Shown in pieces: positions 29,682 through 39,400 of a DNA stretch of 55,514 nt. Within the stretch, counting starts at the first letter, position 1. Each line of letters opens with the position of its first letter. Source of the DNA: Streptomyces wedmorensis. GTDB taxonomy: Bacteria > Actinomycetota > Actinomycetes > Streptomycetales > Streptomycetaceae. The notes below the pieces were generated by a model. It saw nothing but the letters and a program-made list of their open reading frames with translations. It was not told the origin of the DNA and ran no database searches. The stretch covers positions 1 through 55,514 of the forward strand of contig NZ_JNWK01000085.1 in the NCBI RefSeq assembly GCF_000716445.1, given 5' to 3'. The translations under genes and the position numbers were made by a program.

Positions 29682-30637
29682 GCGAAACCTTCCCCACCAG
29701 GGAGTCCTCCCGTTCCACCACCGGAGGAGACACGGCCGCCGCGTCGACCCGGCAGGCCGACGCGGAAGGCGTGGACGGAGGTGTGGGGCTGACCGCCCTC
29801 CTGGTCGCCGCGGCCCGGGCGATCGAGACCCACCGCCACGACAGCCTGGCCCAGGACGTCTACGCCGAACACTTCGTACGGGCGGCCCCGGCGTGTGCGG
29901 AATGGCCGGTACGCATCGGGCAGGTCCCGGAAGGGGACGACAACCCGCTGTGGGGCAGGTTCGCCCGCTACTTCGGGCTGCGGACCCGGGTCCTCGACGA
30001 CTTCGTCCTCGGGTCGGTCCTCGACGGTGCCCGTCAAGTGGTCCTGCTGGGCGCGGGGCTGGACACGCGGGCCTTCCGGCTGGACCTTCCGTCCGACTGC
30101 GTGGTCTTCGAGATCGACAGGGCGGGTGTGCTGGCCTTCAAGCACCAGGTGCTCACGGACCTGTCGGCCGCCCCGAGGGTGAAGCGCGTCCCCGTACCGG
30201 TCGATCTGCGCGCGGACTGGGCCAACGCGCTGATCTCCACCGGCTTCGACCCGGCCGCACCGAGCGTCTGGCTGGCCGAGGGGCTGCTGTTCTACCTGCC
30301 GAGCGCCGCCGAGACGTACCTCATCGACACGGTGGACCGGCTGACCACCGGGGGCAGCGCCCTGGCCTTCGAGGCCAAGCTGGAGAAGGACCTGCTGGCG
30401 TACCGCGACAGCGCGATCTACACGGCCACGCGGGAACAGATCGGCATCGACCTGCTCGACCTCTTCGACCTGGGACCGCGCCCCGACTCGGCGGGCCACC
30501 TGACGGCCAAGGGCTGGACCACGTCGATGCGCACGCCCTTCGACTACACCCGCCGGCACGGACGCGGCCCCCTCCCCGAGCCGAACGACGCCTTGGAGGG
30601 GAACCGGTGGGTCTTCGCCCGAAAGCCCGGGCCGTGA
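29678..30637 (+). CDS. SAM-dependent methyltransferase, leucine carboxyl/PPM family
   Basis: A 319-residue methyltransferase. Motif I VVLLGAGLDTRAFRLDLP, the acidic FEIDR that binds the SAM ribose, and WLAEGLLFYLP are typical of the TIGR00027/LCMT family of actinobacteria. These often methylate carboxylates or small-molecule hydroxyls. The ATG at 29678 overlaps the preceding stop (ATGA). As the last gene of the furan operon it could make a methyl ester of a furoic acid or cap another oxygen; this is inference. A hairpin follows at 30655. Confidence 0.9.
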   Translation: MSETFPTRESSRSTTGGDTAAASTRQADAEGVDGGVGLTALLVAAARAIETHRHDSLAQDVYAEHFVRAAPACAEWPVRIGQVPEGDDNPLWGRFARYFGLRTRVLDDFVLGSVLDGARQVVLLGAGLDTRAFRLDLPSDCVVFEIDRAGVLAFKHQVLTDLSAAPRVKRVPVPVDLRADWANALISTGFDPAAPSVWLAEGLLFYLPSAAETYLIDTVDRLTTGGSALAFEAKLEKDLLAYRDSAIYTATREQIGIDLLDLFDLGPRPDSAGHLTAKGWTTSMRTPFDYTRRHGRGPLPEPNDALEGNRWVFARKPGP

Positions 30638-30654
30638 CGCCCTTCGGGCCGACG

Positions 30655-30687
30655 GTGCCCGGGGCGGCCGACTCCGCCCCGGGGCAC
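30655..30687. terminator. Hairpin between convergent genes
   Basis: A GTGCCC-GGGGCGG stem pairs with CCGCCCCGGGGCAC with one bulged base and a six-base loop. It lies between the methyltransferase stop and the convergent EF-hand gene and could serve both. Confidence 0.75.
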
Positions 30688-30703
30688 TCGCGACGCGGCC
30701 GTG

Positions 30704-31237
30704 TCACACGGCCGGGGCGCCCACCAGCCGGTCGCCGGGAATCCCGGCCAGGTCCGGTGCGTAGTAGTCCTCGATGCCGGCGGCCCACGTTGCCACGGTG
30801 ATGCGGTCCTCGGCGTCCGGGGCGAAGGCGTCGAAGAGCGCGTGGATGTTCGCCTCCTCGAAGCCGATCGCCGTCATCAGCGACACGAAGAGCGGACGCT
30901 CGATCAGGCCGTCCCCGTCCGGGTCGCCGAGTGCGGAGAGAGCCTCGGCGAACTCGGTGACCGTGGGGCCGAAGCGCTTGGGGTCGAGTACGAAGGGGCG
31001 GAACTCGTCGACGGTGATCACGCCGTCACCGTTGGCGTCCAGCTCGACGGCCAGCGTCGTCCACCAGCGGCGGAACGCGGTCCGGATGGCCTCCTTGGCG
31101 CCGGCGTCCGATGCGACCGCCGCCTCCAGAACGCGTCCCGTCATGAGGTCGAAGTCGCCGGAGTCGATGACTCCGTTGCCGTTGGCGTCGAAGAGGGAGA
31201 AGACCAGCTCGACCCGCTTGGCGGCCTCAGTACGCAT
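30704..31237 (-). CDS. EF-hand calcium-binding protein (calerythrin-like)
   Basis: A 177-residue cytoplasmic protein. Three canonical EF loops are visible: DANGNGVIDSGD, DANGDGVITVDE and DPDGDGLIERPL, each with Asp at 1, 3 and 5. A fourth degenerate loop is APDAEDRITVAT. Size and loop order match calerythrin and the streptomycete CalD/CabC-type buffers or signal proteins. The ATG at 31237 has AGGTGA in front and matches the usual start. It converges on the furan operon and no functional link is evident. Confidence 0.9.
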   Translation of the reverse strand: MRTEAAKRVELVFSLFDANGNGVIDSGDFDLMTGRVLEAAVASDAGAKEAIRTAFRRWWTTLAVELDANGDGVITVDEFRPFVLDPKRFGPTVTEFAEALSALGDPDGDGLIERPLFVSLMTAIGFEEANIHALFDAFAPDAEDRITVATWAAGIEDYYAPDLAGIPGDRLVGAPAV

Positions 31238-31725
31238 GTTCGTCACCTGTCTCGTGCGGCCCGTCGGTCCCGGGCCTGGCTTGATGAGTGCTTCTACGTA
31301 ACCGTGCTGGGGGGAGTGCCGTGACGGTGAGGCGGTCGCCGTTACCGGAAGGAGTGAGTTCACCGACAATCAGTCCCGGCGGCTCGGACCGGTCACCTGT
31401 GATCCAGGGTGATGCCTCCGCGTCATTTACGGGAGGAGGCGTGCTTGCTGGCAGCGTTTCCGCTGGTGAGCCGGCCCTTCGTGGGGTCGGGGTGTGTGGC
31501 TACGCGCCGTTTCGGAGGGGTCTCTGGGCGAGTGTGCCTACGTCGCGGCCTTGCGCGTTCGCGCCCGTGACACCTCGCGGATCTCGTCCTCGACCGGTTG
31601 TGCGCTGTCGTGCCAACCCCTGGGCGCAGGAGGCCAACGCGGTCGGTCGGGTCGCTCGTAGCGTGAAGAAGTGCCGAGCCGCGGAGGTGGCGGGCACGTT
31701 ACCGACCGCTTCGAGAGGACCCCTC
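31238..31725. other. Intergenic, no gene seen
   Basis: About 490 bases between the divergent starts of the EF-hand gene and the isochorismatase-like pseudogene. No frame is convincing; promoters for both should be here. Confidence 0.4.
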
Positions 31726-32222
31726 ATGTTCGACATCAACAAGGTGCAGGCCGCCCAGAGTGCGGACCTCCTCACCCCTGACAACGCGGTCATGCTCTTC
31801 GTGGACCACCAGCCGCAGATGTTCTTCGACAATGGCAGCGGCAGCGGCAGCGGCAGCGGCAGCGGCAGCGGCAGCGGCGACCGCGCCGCGATCATCAACA
31901 GTACCGTGGGTCTCGCCAAGGCCGCTCTGGCCTTCGACGTGCCGGCCGTCCTGACCACGGTGGCCGCCGAGTCGTTCTCCGGACCCCTGCTGCCTCAGCT
32001 CGCCGAGGTGTTCCCCAAGCACGAGGTCATCGACCGTACGACGATGAACGCCAGGTGCGGGTGCTCCTGCAACTGCAGCGCGACTGGGCTCGCCAGGAGA
32101 CGGACGGCGCGGTCATGGAGATCGTCAAGGCCCACGCGGGCGCGTACGGCCTGGGCGTCGTGTACGCGCAGAGCGTCATCGGCGCGCGCGGCGGGCTGAC
32201 CCCCGTGGACACCGGCATTCTG
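31726..32222 (+). pseudogene. Isochorismatase-family hydrolase (YcaC-like), internal deletion
   Basis: The ATG at 31726 begins MFDINKVQAAQSADLLTPDN with the first catalytic Asp in AVMLFVDHQPQMFF. The frame is good to DRTTMNA (about 32050). It then jumps to a second frame, VLLQLQRDWARQETDGAV to GARGGLTPVDTG, the usual C-terminal part. About 75 residues, including the region with the nucleophilic Cys, are missing and the frame is changed. An in-frame run of Gly-Ser dipeptides from a hexanucleotide repeat lies just after the first Asp motif. Confidence 0.8.
31834..31875 (+). repeat. Hexanucleotide microsatellite, seven GGCAGC units
   Basis: Seven exact tandem copies of GGCAGC encode a Gly-Ser run inserted where the family has a short loop (about NGSGDRA). 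Copy number changes would keep the frame. Confidence 0.95.
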
Positions 32223-32620
32223 ATCCTGCGTCTGCTGGTACGTCGCCGCCCGTGTTCACCACGCGTCGGTGGCGCCGGCCTCCCGATGCGTCCGCCAGGC
32301 CCGCTCGGCGGCCGGCCCTCCACCAGGCCGCGCGGATCGGGCCGGCCGTCGGTGCGGAGGTCGAAGGCGCCCGGGTACTGCCGTGCGCGAGGTCGCACGG
32401 TTCCGGCACGCGGCGTACGGCGGGAGTGGTGCTTGTCTGGCTTGGCTCCCCGCGCCACAGTCGACTGACGGCGCTGTCCGGAAGGAACGGGAGAACTTCT
32501 GGTCGGCCTCGTGCGGCAGCGCCACGGCCCTGTCCAGTGCCGTTCTGCAGCCCGGACGTCGGACGGCGGCGCAGGGTGGAGGAGACCCGAGTGCCCATCA
32601 CCGGACGGCGTGCCGCCTGG
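32223..32620. other. Unassigned debris
   Basis: No supported gene on either strand between the hydrolase pseudogene and repeat copy C. Confidence 0.35.
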
Positions 32621-32754
32621 GGCCTTCTTCGGCGAGTACGAGACCGGCAGGTTCTTCGTCTGCCGGCGGTACAGCAGTCGCACCCACGCTCACCAGCGTA
32701 AACAGCCGCTTGTGGCGCTCGTTGGAGGGGGCTGGTCCGGAAACGGTCCGGATC
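32621..32754. repeat. Attachment-site-like direct repeat, copy C
   Basis: GGCCTTCTTCGGCGAGTACG at 32621 is followed by GGTTCTTCGTCTGCCGGCGG (32650) and the distal pair GGTCCGGAAACGGTCCGGATC (32734-32754). The upstream hairpin and integrase-proximal blocks are missing, so only the distal half of the repeat is kept. The minus strand would encode YRRQTKNLPVSYSPKK. Confidence 0.7.
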
Positions 32755-33088
32755 GCGGTCCGGTTGTGGGAGTCGATCGGCACGATCGTCACCTGTTCGA
32801 CCTCGTGGTCGTTTGGTCGACCCTCACGGCACGTGGTCTCGGGGGTCGGCGTGCGCAGGGGGATCCGGTCAGGAGGTACCTGGGCCGCGGCCAGTGCCGA
32901 GGCCGGCTGGTGGGTGTGCTCCGGCTGGAGTGGAGCAGCGGGGAAGTGTCCTGCACGCGCGGTTCGCCTCTCTTGCGAGCGTGAGACAGGTCACTTTCCG
33001 TAAGGCATTGCGCATGGTCCTCGAGACCCAGGGCAGGCGGCCGAATCGCCGGTGCTGCCGGCAGGGGGACTCACAGGAACGAAGGGCC
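32755..33088. promoter_or_regulatory. Upstream region of the betaine operon
   Basis: About 330 bases with no gene I can support. It should hold the operon promoter. No clear osmotic or BetI-type operator is recognisable. Confidence 0.4.
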
Positions 33089-34606
33089 GTGCACGACGTG
33101 ATCGCAGTACAACAGACCATCCATGTCGGCGGAGAGTGGCGCGCAGCCCTCTCCGGCGCCACCCGCGAGATCATCGATCCCGCCGACGCGACCGCCTTCG
33201 CGGTGGTGGCGGAGGGCGGTGTCCAGGACACCGACGACGCCGTGGCCGCGGCACGAGCCGCGTTCGACGACGGCGCCTGGCCGCGTACGCCGGTAGCCCA
33301 ACGGGCCGCCCTGCTGCGTCGGGTCTCCGCCCTCCTCGAACGCGATCGCGAGCGGATCGCTGCTCTGGAGAGCCAGGACGCCGGCAAGACAATGGAGGAG
33401 GGCCGCGTCGACGTCGACTGTGTCCGCGATGCCTTCCTGTACTTCGCCGACCTCGTGGCGAACGAGAACGGCGGACGTGTCGTGGACGCCGGTTCCGACG
33501 AGGTCCGCAGTGTCGTCGTGCACGAGCCGGTCGGGGTCTGCGCCCTGATCACGCCGTGGAACTACCCGCTGCTCCAGGCAAGTTGGAAGATCGCGCCCGC
33601 CCTCGCCGCCGGCAACACGTTCGTGATCAAGCCCAGTGAGATCACCCCGCTGACCACCGTCGTGCTGATCGAACTGCTCCTGGAGGCCGGGCTGCCGCTC
33701 GGCGCGGCCAACATCGTCACCGGGCCCGGCGGCACCGTCGGCGCCAGGCTCGCCGAGCACCCCGATGTCGACCTCGTCTCGTTCACGGGCGGCACCACCA
33801 GCGGCACGAAGGTCGCCAGGGCGGCTGCCGACAGCGTGAAGAAGGTCGCCCTGGAACTGGGCGGCAAGAACCCCAACGTCGTCTTCGCCGACGCCTGTGC
33901 GACGCCCGAGGGGTTCGACACCGCCGTCGACCAGGCACTGAACGCCGCCTTCATCCACAGCGGCCAGGTCTGCTCCGCGGGCTCCCGCCTCATCGTCGAG
34001 GAGTCGCTGCGCGAGCGTTTCGTCGCCGAACTCGCCCGGCGGGCCGCCCTGATCCGGCTGGGACGCGGTACCGACGAGGGCGTCGAGTGCGGTCCCCTGG
34101 TCTCCGCGGCCCAACTGGCGCGGACCGAGGAGTACGTGGCCTCCGCCCTCGGCGAGGGCGCGGTTCTGCGGGCGGGCGGCGAGAAGCCGGCGGCTCCCGG
34201 CTACTTCTACCGGCCCACGGTCCTCGACCGGTGTCACCGCCGCATGCGGGTCGTCCGCGAGGAGATCTTCGGCCCCGTCCTCACCGTGGAGACCTTCCGC
34301 ACCGAGCAGGAGGCCGTCACCCTCGCCAACGACACCGAGTACGGCCTCGCCGGAGCGGTGTGGAGCTCCGACGAGGACCGTGCCCGACGGGTCGCGGCCC
34401 GGCTGCGCCACGGCACCGTCTGGATCAACGACTTCCACCCCTACCTGCCGCAGGCGGAATGGGGTGGCTTCGGCAAGTCGGGCATCGGCCGGGAACTGGG
34501 CCCCAGCGGCCTCGCCGAGTACCGCGAAGCCAAGCACATCTACCAGAACCTCGCTCCGCGCCCCGTGCGCTGGTTCGCGGGCGCGACGCAGAAGGAGCAG
34601 GCGTGA
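33089..34606 (+). CDS. betB: Betaine aldehyde dehydrogenase-like enzyme
   Basis: A 505-residue ALDH. The catalytic Cys295 is in [11 protein letters not shown], Glu256 in ALELGGKN, the cofactor-binding motif is [13 protein letters not shown], and the C-terminal [14 protein letters not shown] is typical of betaine aldehyde dehydrogenases. It should oxidise betaine aldehyde to glycine betaine with NAD(P). The GTG at 33089 with GAAGG upstream is chosen; a GTG at 33098 is possible. The stop overlaps the start of the GMC oxidoreductase gene (GTGA), and the following genes make a betaine importer, which supports the substrate. Confidence 0.88.
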   Translation: MHDVIAVQQTIHVGGEWRAALSGATREIIDPADATAFAVVAEGGVQDTDDAVAAARAAFDDGAWPRTPVAQRAALLRRVSALLERDRERIAALESQDAGKTMEEGRVDVDCVRDAFLYFADLVANENGGRVVDAGSDEVRSVVVHEPVGVCALITPWNYPLLQASWKIAPALAAGNTFVIKPSEITPLTTVVLIELLLEAGLPLGAANIVTGPGGTVGARLAEHPDVDLVSFTGGTTSGTKVARAAADSVKKVALELGGKNPNVVFADACATPEGFDTAVDQALNAAFIHSGQVCSAGSRLIVEESLRERFVAELARRAALIRLGRGTDEGVECGPLVSAAQLARTEEYVASALGEGAVLRAGGEKPAAPGYFYRPTVLDRCHRRMRVVREEIFGPVLTVETFRTEQEAVTLANDTEYGLAGAVWSSDEDRARRVAARLRHGTVWINDFHPYLPQAEWGGFGKSGIGRELGPSGLAEYREAKHIYQNLAPRPVRWFAGATQKEQA

Positions 34607-36129
34607 ACGATCAGCACGTGTACGACTACGTCGTCGTCGGCGGCGGCACAGCGGGCTCGGTGATCGCCTCCCGGCTGACCGAGGATCCGGACGTCAGCGT
34701 CGCCGTCATCGAGGGCGGCCCCAGCGACGTCGGCCGCGACGACGTCCTCACCCTGCGCCGCTGGATGGGCCTGCTCGGCGGCGAGCTGGACTACGACTAT
34801 CCCACCACCGAGCAGCCCCGGGGCAACTCGAACATCCGGCACAGCCGCGCGCGGGTGCTGGGCGGGTGCTCCTCGCACAACACCCTCATCGCCTTCAAGC
34901 CCCTTCCCTCCGACTGGGACGAGTGGGCCGAAGCGGGTGCCGAAGGCTGGGACGCGGCAGCCATGGCTCCCTACTTCGCCCGGCTGCGCAACAACATCGT
35001 CCCCGTCGACGAGGCCGACCGGAACGCGATCGCCCGGGACTTCGTCGACGCGGCGCAGACCGCGCTCGGCGTTCCGCGCGTCGAGGGCTTCAACAAGCAG
35101 CCCTTCCACGAAGGCGCCGGCTTCTTCGACCTCGCCTACCACCCGGAGAACAACAAGCGGTCGTCCGCCTCCGTCGCCTATCTCCACCCGTTCCTGGACC
35201 GGCCGAACCTGCATATCGCCCTGGAGACCTGGGCGTTCCGACTGGAGATCGACGGGACGCGCGCCACCGGTGTGCACCTCCGCACCAAGGAAGGCACGGA
35301 GCACGTCGTACGCGCCCGGCGCGAGATCCTGGTGTGCGCGGGCGCCGTGGACACCCCCCGCCTGCTGCTGCACTCCGGCATCGGGCCGCGTGCCGACCTG
35401 GAGAAGCTCGGCATACCCGTCGTGCACGACCTGCCGGGCGTCGGGGAGAACCTGCTCGACCACCCCGAGTCGGTCATCGTGTGGGAGACGCACGGGCCGA
35501 TCCCGGAGAACTCCGCCATGGACTCCGACGCCGGGCTGTTCGTCCGCCGGGACCCGGAGGCGGAGGGGCCGGACCTGATGTTCCACTTCTACCAGATCCC
35601 CTTCACCGACAACCCCGAGCGTCTGGGCTACCAACGGCCCGCGCACGGCGTGTCGATGACCCCCAACATCCCCAAGCCGCGCAGCCGAGGCCGGCTCTAC
35701 CTGACGAGCGCCGACCCCGAGGACAAACCTGCGCTCGACTTCCGGTACTTCACCGACGAGGACGACTACGACGGCCGGACCCTTGTGGACGGGATCCGGA
35801 TCGCCCGGCGGATCGCGGCGAGCGAACCGCTGGCCGGCTGGCTGAAGCGCGAGGTGTGCCCGGGCCCGGAGGTCACCTCCGACGAGGAACTCAGTGCGTA
35901 CGCCCGCCATGTCGCGCACACCGTCTACCACCCGGCCGGAACCTGCCGGATGGGGGCCGTCGACGACGAACTCGCCGTCGTCGCACCCGATCTGAGGATC
36001 CGGGGCCTCGACGGCATCCGGATCGCCGACGCGTCCGTCTTCCCGACCATGACCGCCGTCAACCCGATGATCGGCGTACTCATGATCGGCGAGAAATGCG
36101 CCGACCTGCTGGGAGGCACGACCCGATGA
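34603..36129 (+). CDS. betA: GMC-family choline dehydrogenase/oxidase
   Basis: A 508-residue FAD flavoprotein. The N-terminal dinucleotide fold [16 protein letters not shown], the GMC signature [12 protein letters not shown], and [17 protein letters not shown] are clear. The C-terminal active site has His in [11 protein letters not shown] and Asn in TAVNPMIG. It should oxidise choline to betaine aldehyde, feeding the dehydrogenase encoded just upstream. The start overlaps the upstream stop by four bases and the end overlaps the ATPase gene start. Whether it uses oxygen or a membrane acceptor cannot be told. Confidence 0.88.
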   Translation: MNDQHVYDYVVVGGGTAGSVIASRLTEDPDVSVAVIEGGPSDVGRDDVLTLRRWMGLLGGELDYDYPTTEQPRGNSNIRHSRARVLGGCSSHNTLIAFKPLPSDWDEWAEAGAEGWDAAAMAPYFARLRNNIVPVDEADRNAIARDFVDAAQTALGVPRVEGFNKQPFHEGAGFFDLAYHPENNKRSSASVAYLHPFLDRPNLHIALETWAFRLEIDGTRATGVHLRTKEGTEHVVRARREILVCAGAVDTPRLLLHSGIGPRADLEKLGIPVVHDLPGVGENLLDHPESVIVWETHGPIPENSAMDSDAGLFVRRDPEAEGPDLMFHFYQIPFTDNPERLGYQRPAHGVSMTPNIPKPRSRGRLYLTSADPEDKPALDFRYFTDEDDYDGRTLVDGIRIARRIAASEPLAGWLKREVCPGPEVTSDEELSAYARHVAHTVYHPAGTCRMGAVDDELAVVAPDLRIRGLDGIRIADASVFPTMTAVNPMIGVLMIGEKCADLLGGTTR

Positions 36130-37220
36130 GGACGCCGCACACTCCGCCGCACGCCACCGCACCTCCGCGGAATTCGGCGTCCGTCTTCTCCGTACGCGAT
36201 CTGTGGAAGGTCTTCGGTCCGCAGGCCGACCGCGTGCCCGCCGACAAGCAGCTCGGAGCCCTCGGTGCCACCGAACTGCGCGAGCGCACCGGCTGCACCG
36301 CCGCCGTTCGCGACGTCTCCTTCGACGTCCGCAAGGGCGAGGTCTTCGTCGTCATGGGCCTTTCCGGCTCGGGCAAGTCGACGCTCGTACGTTGTCTGAC
36401 CCGCCTCATCGAGCCGACCTCGGGCACGATCACCATCGACGGCGAGGACGTGCTGTCCATGGACACCGGCCGGCTCCGCGAGCTGCGCCGACACCGGGCG
36501 GCGATGGTCTTCCAGCACTTCGGGCTGCTGCCGCACCGGACGGTGCTCGACAACGTTGCCTACGGTCTTGAGATCCAGGGCGTCGGGCGCGGTGAACGGC
36601 GCGAGCGGGCGGCGGAATTCGTCACCAAGGTCGGCCTGGACGGCATGGAGCACCGCAGGCCGAGCCAGCTCTCCGGCGGCCAGCAGCAGCGGGTCGGACT
36701 GGCCCGCGCGCTCGCCGTCGACCCCGAAGTCCTGCTGTTCGACGAGCCGTTCAGCGCCCTGGACCCGCTCATCCGCCGGGACATGCAGGAGGAGGTCGTA
36801 CGCCTGCACCGGGAGGAGGGACGCACGATGGTCTTCATCACGCACGATCTGAGCGAGGCGCTGAAGCTCGGCGACCGCATCGCGCTGATGTGTGACGGCC
36901 GCATCGTGCAGCTCGGGACGCCCGAGGAGATCGTGGGCGCGCCCGCCGACGACTACGTCAGGGACTTCGTCCGGGACGTGCCGCGCGAACAGGTGCTGAC
37001 CGTCCGCTCGGTGATGCGGCCCGCGCTCGCCGACGAGTACGAGGCCGGGCCCGCGCTCGACCCGAGCGCCACCGTCCACGAGGCCATCGAGGCCGTCGCC
37101 CGCACGGGGGCGAACGCGCGGATCGTCGAGGACGGCCGGTGCCTCGGGGTGGTCGACCACGTGGGACTCCTCGGTGTCGTGGCCGGGATCCCGGCCACGA
37201 CGGGGAAGGCGGTGGCCTGA
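36126..37220 (+). CDS. proV: Glycine betaine/proline ABC transporter ATPase (ProV/OpuAA type)
   Basis: A 364-residue ATPase. It has Walker [10 protein letters not shown], signature [10 protein letters not shown], Walker [13 protein letters not shown], and the ITHD switch. The leader DLWKVFGP and the RERTG insertion before AVRDVSFDV are typical of quaternary-amine importers. The C-terminus has one CBS-like region ([20 protein letters not shown]), the module that senses ionic strength in OpuA. ATGA overlap with the oxidoreductase stop. It would power uptake of betaine or choline with the permease and binding protein encoded downstream. Confidence 0.93.
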   Translation: MRTPHTPPHATAPPRNSASVFSVRDLWKVFGPQADRVPADKQLGALGATELRERTGCTAAVRDVSFDVRKGEVFVVMGLSGSGKSTLVRCLTRLIEPTSGTITIDGEDVLSMDTGRLRELRRHRAAMVFQHFGLLPHRTVLDNVAYGLEIQGVGRGERRERAAEFVTKVGLDGMEHRRPSQLSGGQQQRVGLARALAVDPEVLLFDEPFSALDPLIRRDMQEEVVRLHREEGRTMVFITHDLSEALKLGDRIALMCDGRIVQLGTPEEIVGAPADDYVRDFVRDVPREQVLTVRSVMRPALADEYEAGPALDPSATVHEAIEAVARTGANARIVEDGRCLGVVDHVGLLGVVAGIPATTGKAVA

Positions 37221-37429
37221 TGTACGCCCATACGACCTGGCCGCCGCCGGGCGGCACGCCCCGCGCCGCTGCGGGAGCATGCCGCACCGGACACGTCCGG
37301 GCGCCCCTCGCCGGCCCGCGGCCGGTCCATGACGCCCACCGCACCACCACCGGCCCGGTCCACGGCGGGACGGACGTCTTCGCCCGCCCCGTGGAGCCGA
37401 CGCGCGACGCGGGCAGGTGGGGCCGATGA
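37220..37429 (+). CDS. Small coupled ORF between ATPase and permease, unknown
   Basis: A 69-codon frame starts at an ATG overlapping the ATPase stop (TGATG) and ends in a TGA that overlaps the permease ATG (ATGA). The peptide ([20 protein letters not shown] to PVEPTRDAGRWGR) is Pro/Arg/Gly-rich, has no membrane segment and matches no family I know. It may be a real small protein or merely a translational bridge that lets ribosomes pass from ATPase to permease. Confidence 0.45.
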   Translation: MYAHTTWPPPGGTPRAAAGACRTGHVRAPLAGPRPVHDAHRTTTGPVHGGTDVFARPVEPTRDAGRWGR

Positions 37430-39399
37430 CCGCCACGGTCACCCCTGCCCCTCCCCGCCGTGCCTCCGCCCCCGACACGGCGCCCGGTGCCCTGCGCGCG
37501 TTCGTGTGTCACCGCGGCCGGCTGATCGGCGCCGGTACCGTAGCCGCGCTCGTCCTCGGTTCCCTGCTGCTCGGCGGCGGCAGCTGGCCGGCGTCGCTCG
37601 CCGTCGACCTGTCCGGCCCGCTCGACCGCACAAGCGACTGGATCATCGACAACCGCGACGGCCACCCGCTGTTCCTCCACTTCCTCGGCCACGTCAGCAA
37701 CGCCGTGGTCATCTCCGTCCGCGCGGTCTACCTCGTCCTGCTCGCCCTCGGCTGGGCCGGTGTCACCGCCGCCGCGGGTCTGGTGGCCTGGCGCGTCGCC
37801 GGCGTCAGGCCCGCACTGACCTCCGTCGCCGCCTTCGCCGCGTGCGGACTGCTCGGCATGTGGGTCCCCACCCTGCAGACGCTCGCCCTGATGCTCGTCG
37901 CCGTCGCCGCGTCCGTGCTGCTCGGAGGCCTCCTCGGGCTGGCCGCCGGCCTGTCCGACCGCATGAACCGGATCCTGCGCCCGGTCCTCGACACCATGCA
38001 GGTGCTGCCGGCCTTCGCCTACCTCCTGCCCGTCGTCCTGGTCTTCGGCATCGGCGTGCCCGCAGCCGTCCTCGCCACCGTCGTCTACGCCGCCCCTCCC
38101 ATGGCCCGTCTCACCGCGCTCGGGCTGCGCGGCGCGGACGCCGGTGTCATGGAGGCCGTCGCCTCCCTCGGCGCCACCGGCGGGCAGCGGCTGCTGACGG
38201 CCCGGCTGCCACTGGCCCGCAAGGAGCTGCTGCTCGGCGTCAACCAATCGATCATGATGGCCCTCGGCATGGCCGTGATCGCGTCCGTCATCGGCGCGGG
38301 CGGACTCGGCGACCGCGTCTACCAGGCGCTGGCCGCTGTGGACGTCGGTGCCGCGCTCGCCGCCGGCGTGCCGATCGTGCTGCTCGCCGTCGTTCTGGAC
38401 CGGGTCACCACTGCGGCGGGGGAGCGCGTCGGCGCGGCTCCGGCCCACCGGGCAGGACTCCGCTGGGCCGTCGCCCTCGGGGTGACCGCCGTCGTCGCCG
38501 TGGCGGGTCGCCTGTCCGGCCGGCTCTCCTGGCCCGACGGGTGGACGGCGGACATCGCCCCACCCATCAACGGAGCGGTCGACTGGATGACCGCCCACCT
38601 CTACTCCGGCGTGCCCCTCGTCGGCGGCACCGCCGACTGGGCCGCGCGGTTCACCGCATGGGTCCTCGACCCCCTGCGCGGCGGCCTGCAGTGGCTGCCG
38701 TGGTGGGTGGTCCTGCTCACCGTCGGCGCGCTCGCCCTGCTCATCGGCAGCTGGCGTACCGCCGCGACCGCCGTTCTCGCGATGGCCGCGATCGGTGTGC
38801 TCGGTGTCTGGGACCCGGCGCTCGACACCCTGTCCCAGGTCATGGCCGCCGTCGCCGTGACGCTGGTGCTCGGCGTCGCCCTCGGCGTCGCCGCGGCCCG
38901 CAGCACCCGTCTCGGACGCGTACTGCGCCCCGTGCTCGACGTCTTCCAGACGATGCCGCAGTTCGTCTATCTGATCCCCGTCGTCGCCCTGTTCGGTGTG
39001 GGTCGCGCCCCGGCGGTCGCGGCCGCCGTGGTCTACGCGCTACCGGCGGTCGTACGCATCACGGCCCAGGGGGTGCGCGCGGTGGACCCGGCCGCTCTCG
39101 AATCCTCGCGCTCGCTGGGCGCGACCGGTCGGCAGCAGCTGTTCCAGGTCCAGCTGCCGCTGGCCCGGCCCGCGCTGCTGCTCGCCGTCAACCAGGGTGT
39201 GGTGCTGGTCCTCGCCGTCGTCGTCATCGGAGGCCTGGTGGGCGGCGGCGCACTCGGATACGACGCGGTCCTCGGCCTCGCCCAGGGCGATCTGGCGACC
39301 GGTCTGGTGGCCGGGGCGGCGATCGTCTGCCTCGGTCTGACGCTCGACCGAGTCACCCAGCCGACGGAACGCCGCGACCTCGCCGGAAAGGGGGCCTGA
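37426..39399 (+). CDS. proW: Betaine ABC transporter permease, two ProW units in one chain
   Basis: A 657-residue integral membrane protein with two homologous permease units. Each has the EAA-type loop for ATPase contact: AVASLGATGGQRLLTARLPL near residue 250, and SSRSLGATGRQQLFQVQLPL near residue 570. Each is preceded by similar motifs (LDTMQVLPAFAYLLPVV and LDVFQTMPQFVYLIPVV). Most ProW proteins have one unit and work as dimers; the fused form is seen in several actinobacteria. The ATG at 37426 is preferred (AGGTGGGG upstream). It ends one base before the binding protein gene. Confidence 0.93.
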   Translation: MTATVTPAPPRRASAPDTAPGALRAFVCHRGRLIGAGTVAALVLGSLLLGGGSWPASLAVDLSGPLDRTSDWIIDNRDGHPLFLHFLGHVSNAVVISVRAVYLVLLALGWAGVTAAAGLVAWRVAGVRPALTSVAAFAACGLLGMWVPTLQTLALMLVAVAASVLLGGLLGLAAGLSDRMNRILRPVLDTMQVLPAFAYLLPVVLVFGIGVPAAVLATVVYAAPPMARLTALGLRGADAGVMEAVASLGATGGQRLLTARLPLARKELLLGVNQSIMMALGMAVIASVIGAGGLGDRVYQALAAVDVGAALAAGVPIVLLAVVLDRVTTAAGERVGAAPAHRAGLRWAVALGVTAVVAVAGRLSGRLSWPDGWTADIAPPINGAVDWMTAHLYSGVPLVGGTADWAARFTAWVLDPLRGGLQWLPWWVVLLTVGALALLIGSWRTAATAVLAMAAIGVLGVWDPALDTLSQVMAAVAVTLVLGVALGVAAARSTRLGRVLRPVLDVFQTMPQFVYLIPVVALFGVGRAPAVAAAVVYALPAVVRITAQGVRAVDPAALESSRSLGATGRQQLFQVQLPLARPALLLAVNQGVVLVLAVVVIGGLVGGGALGYDAVLGLAQGDLATGLVAGAAIVCLGLTLDRVTQPTERRDLAGKGA

Positions 39400-39400
39400 G

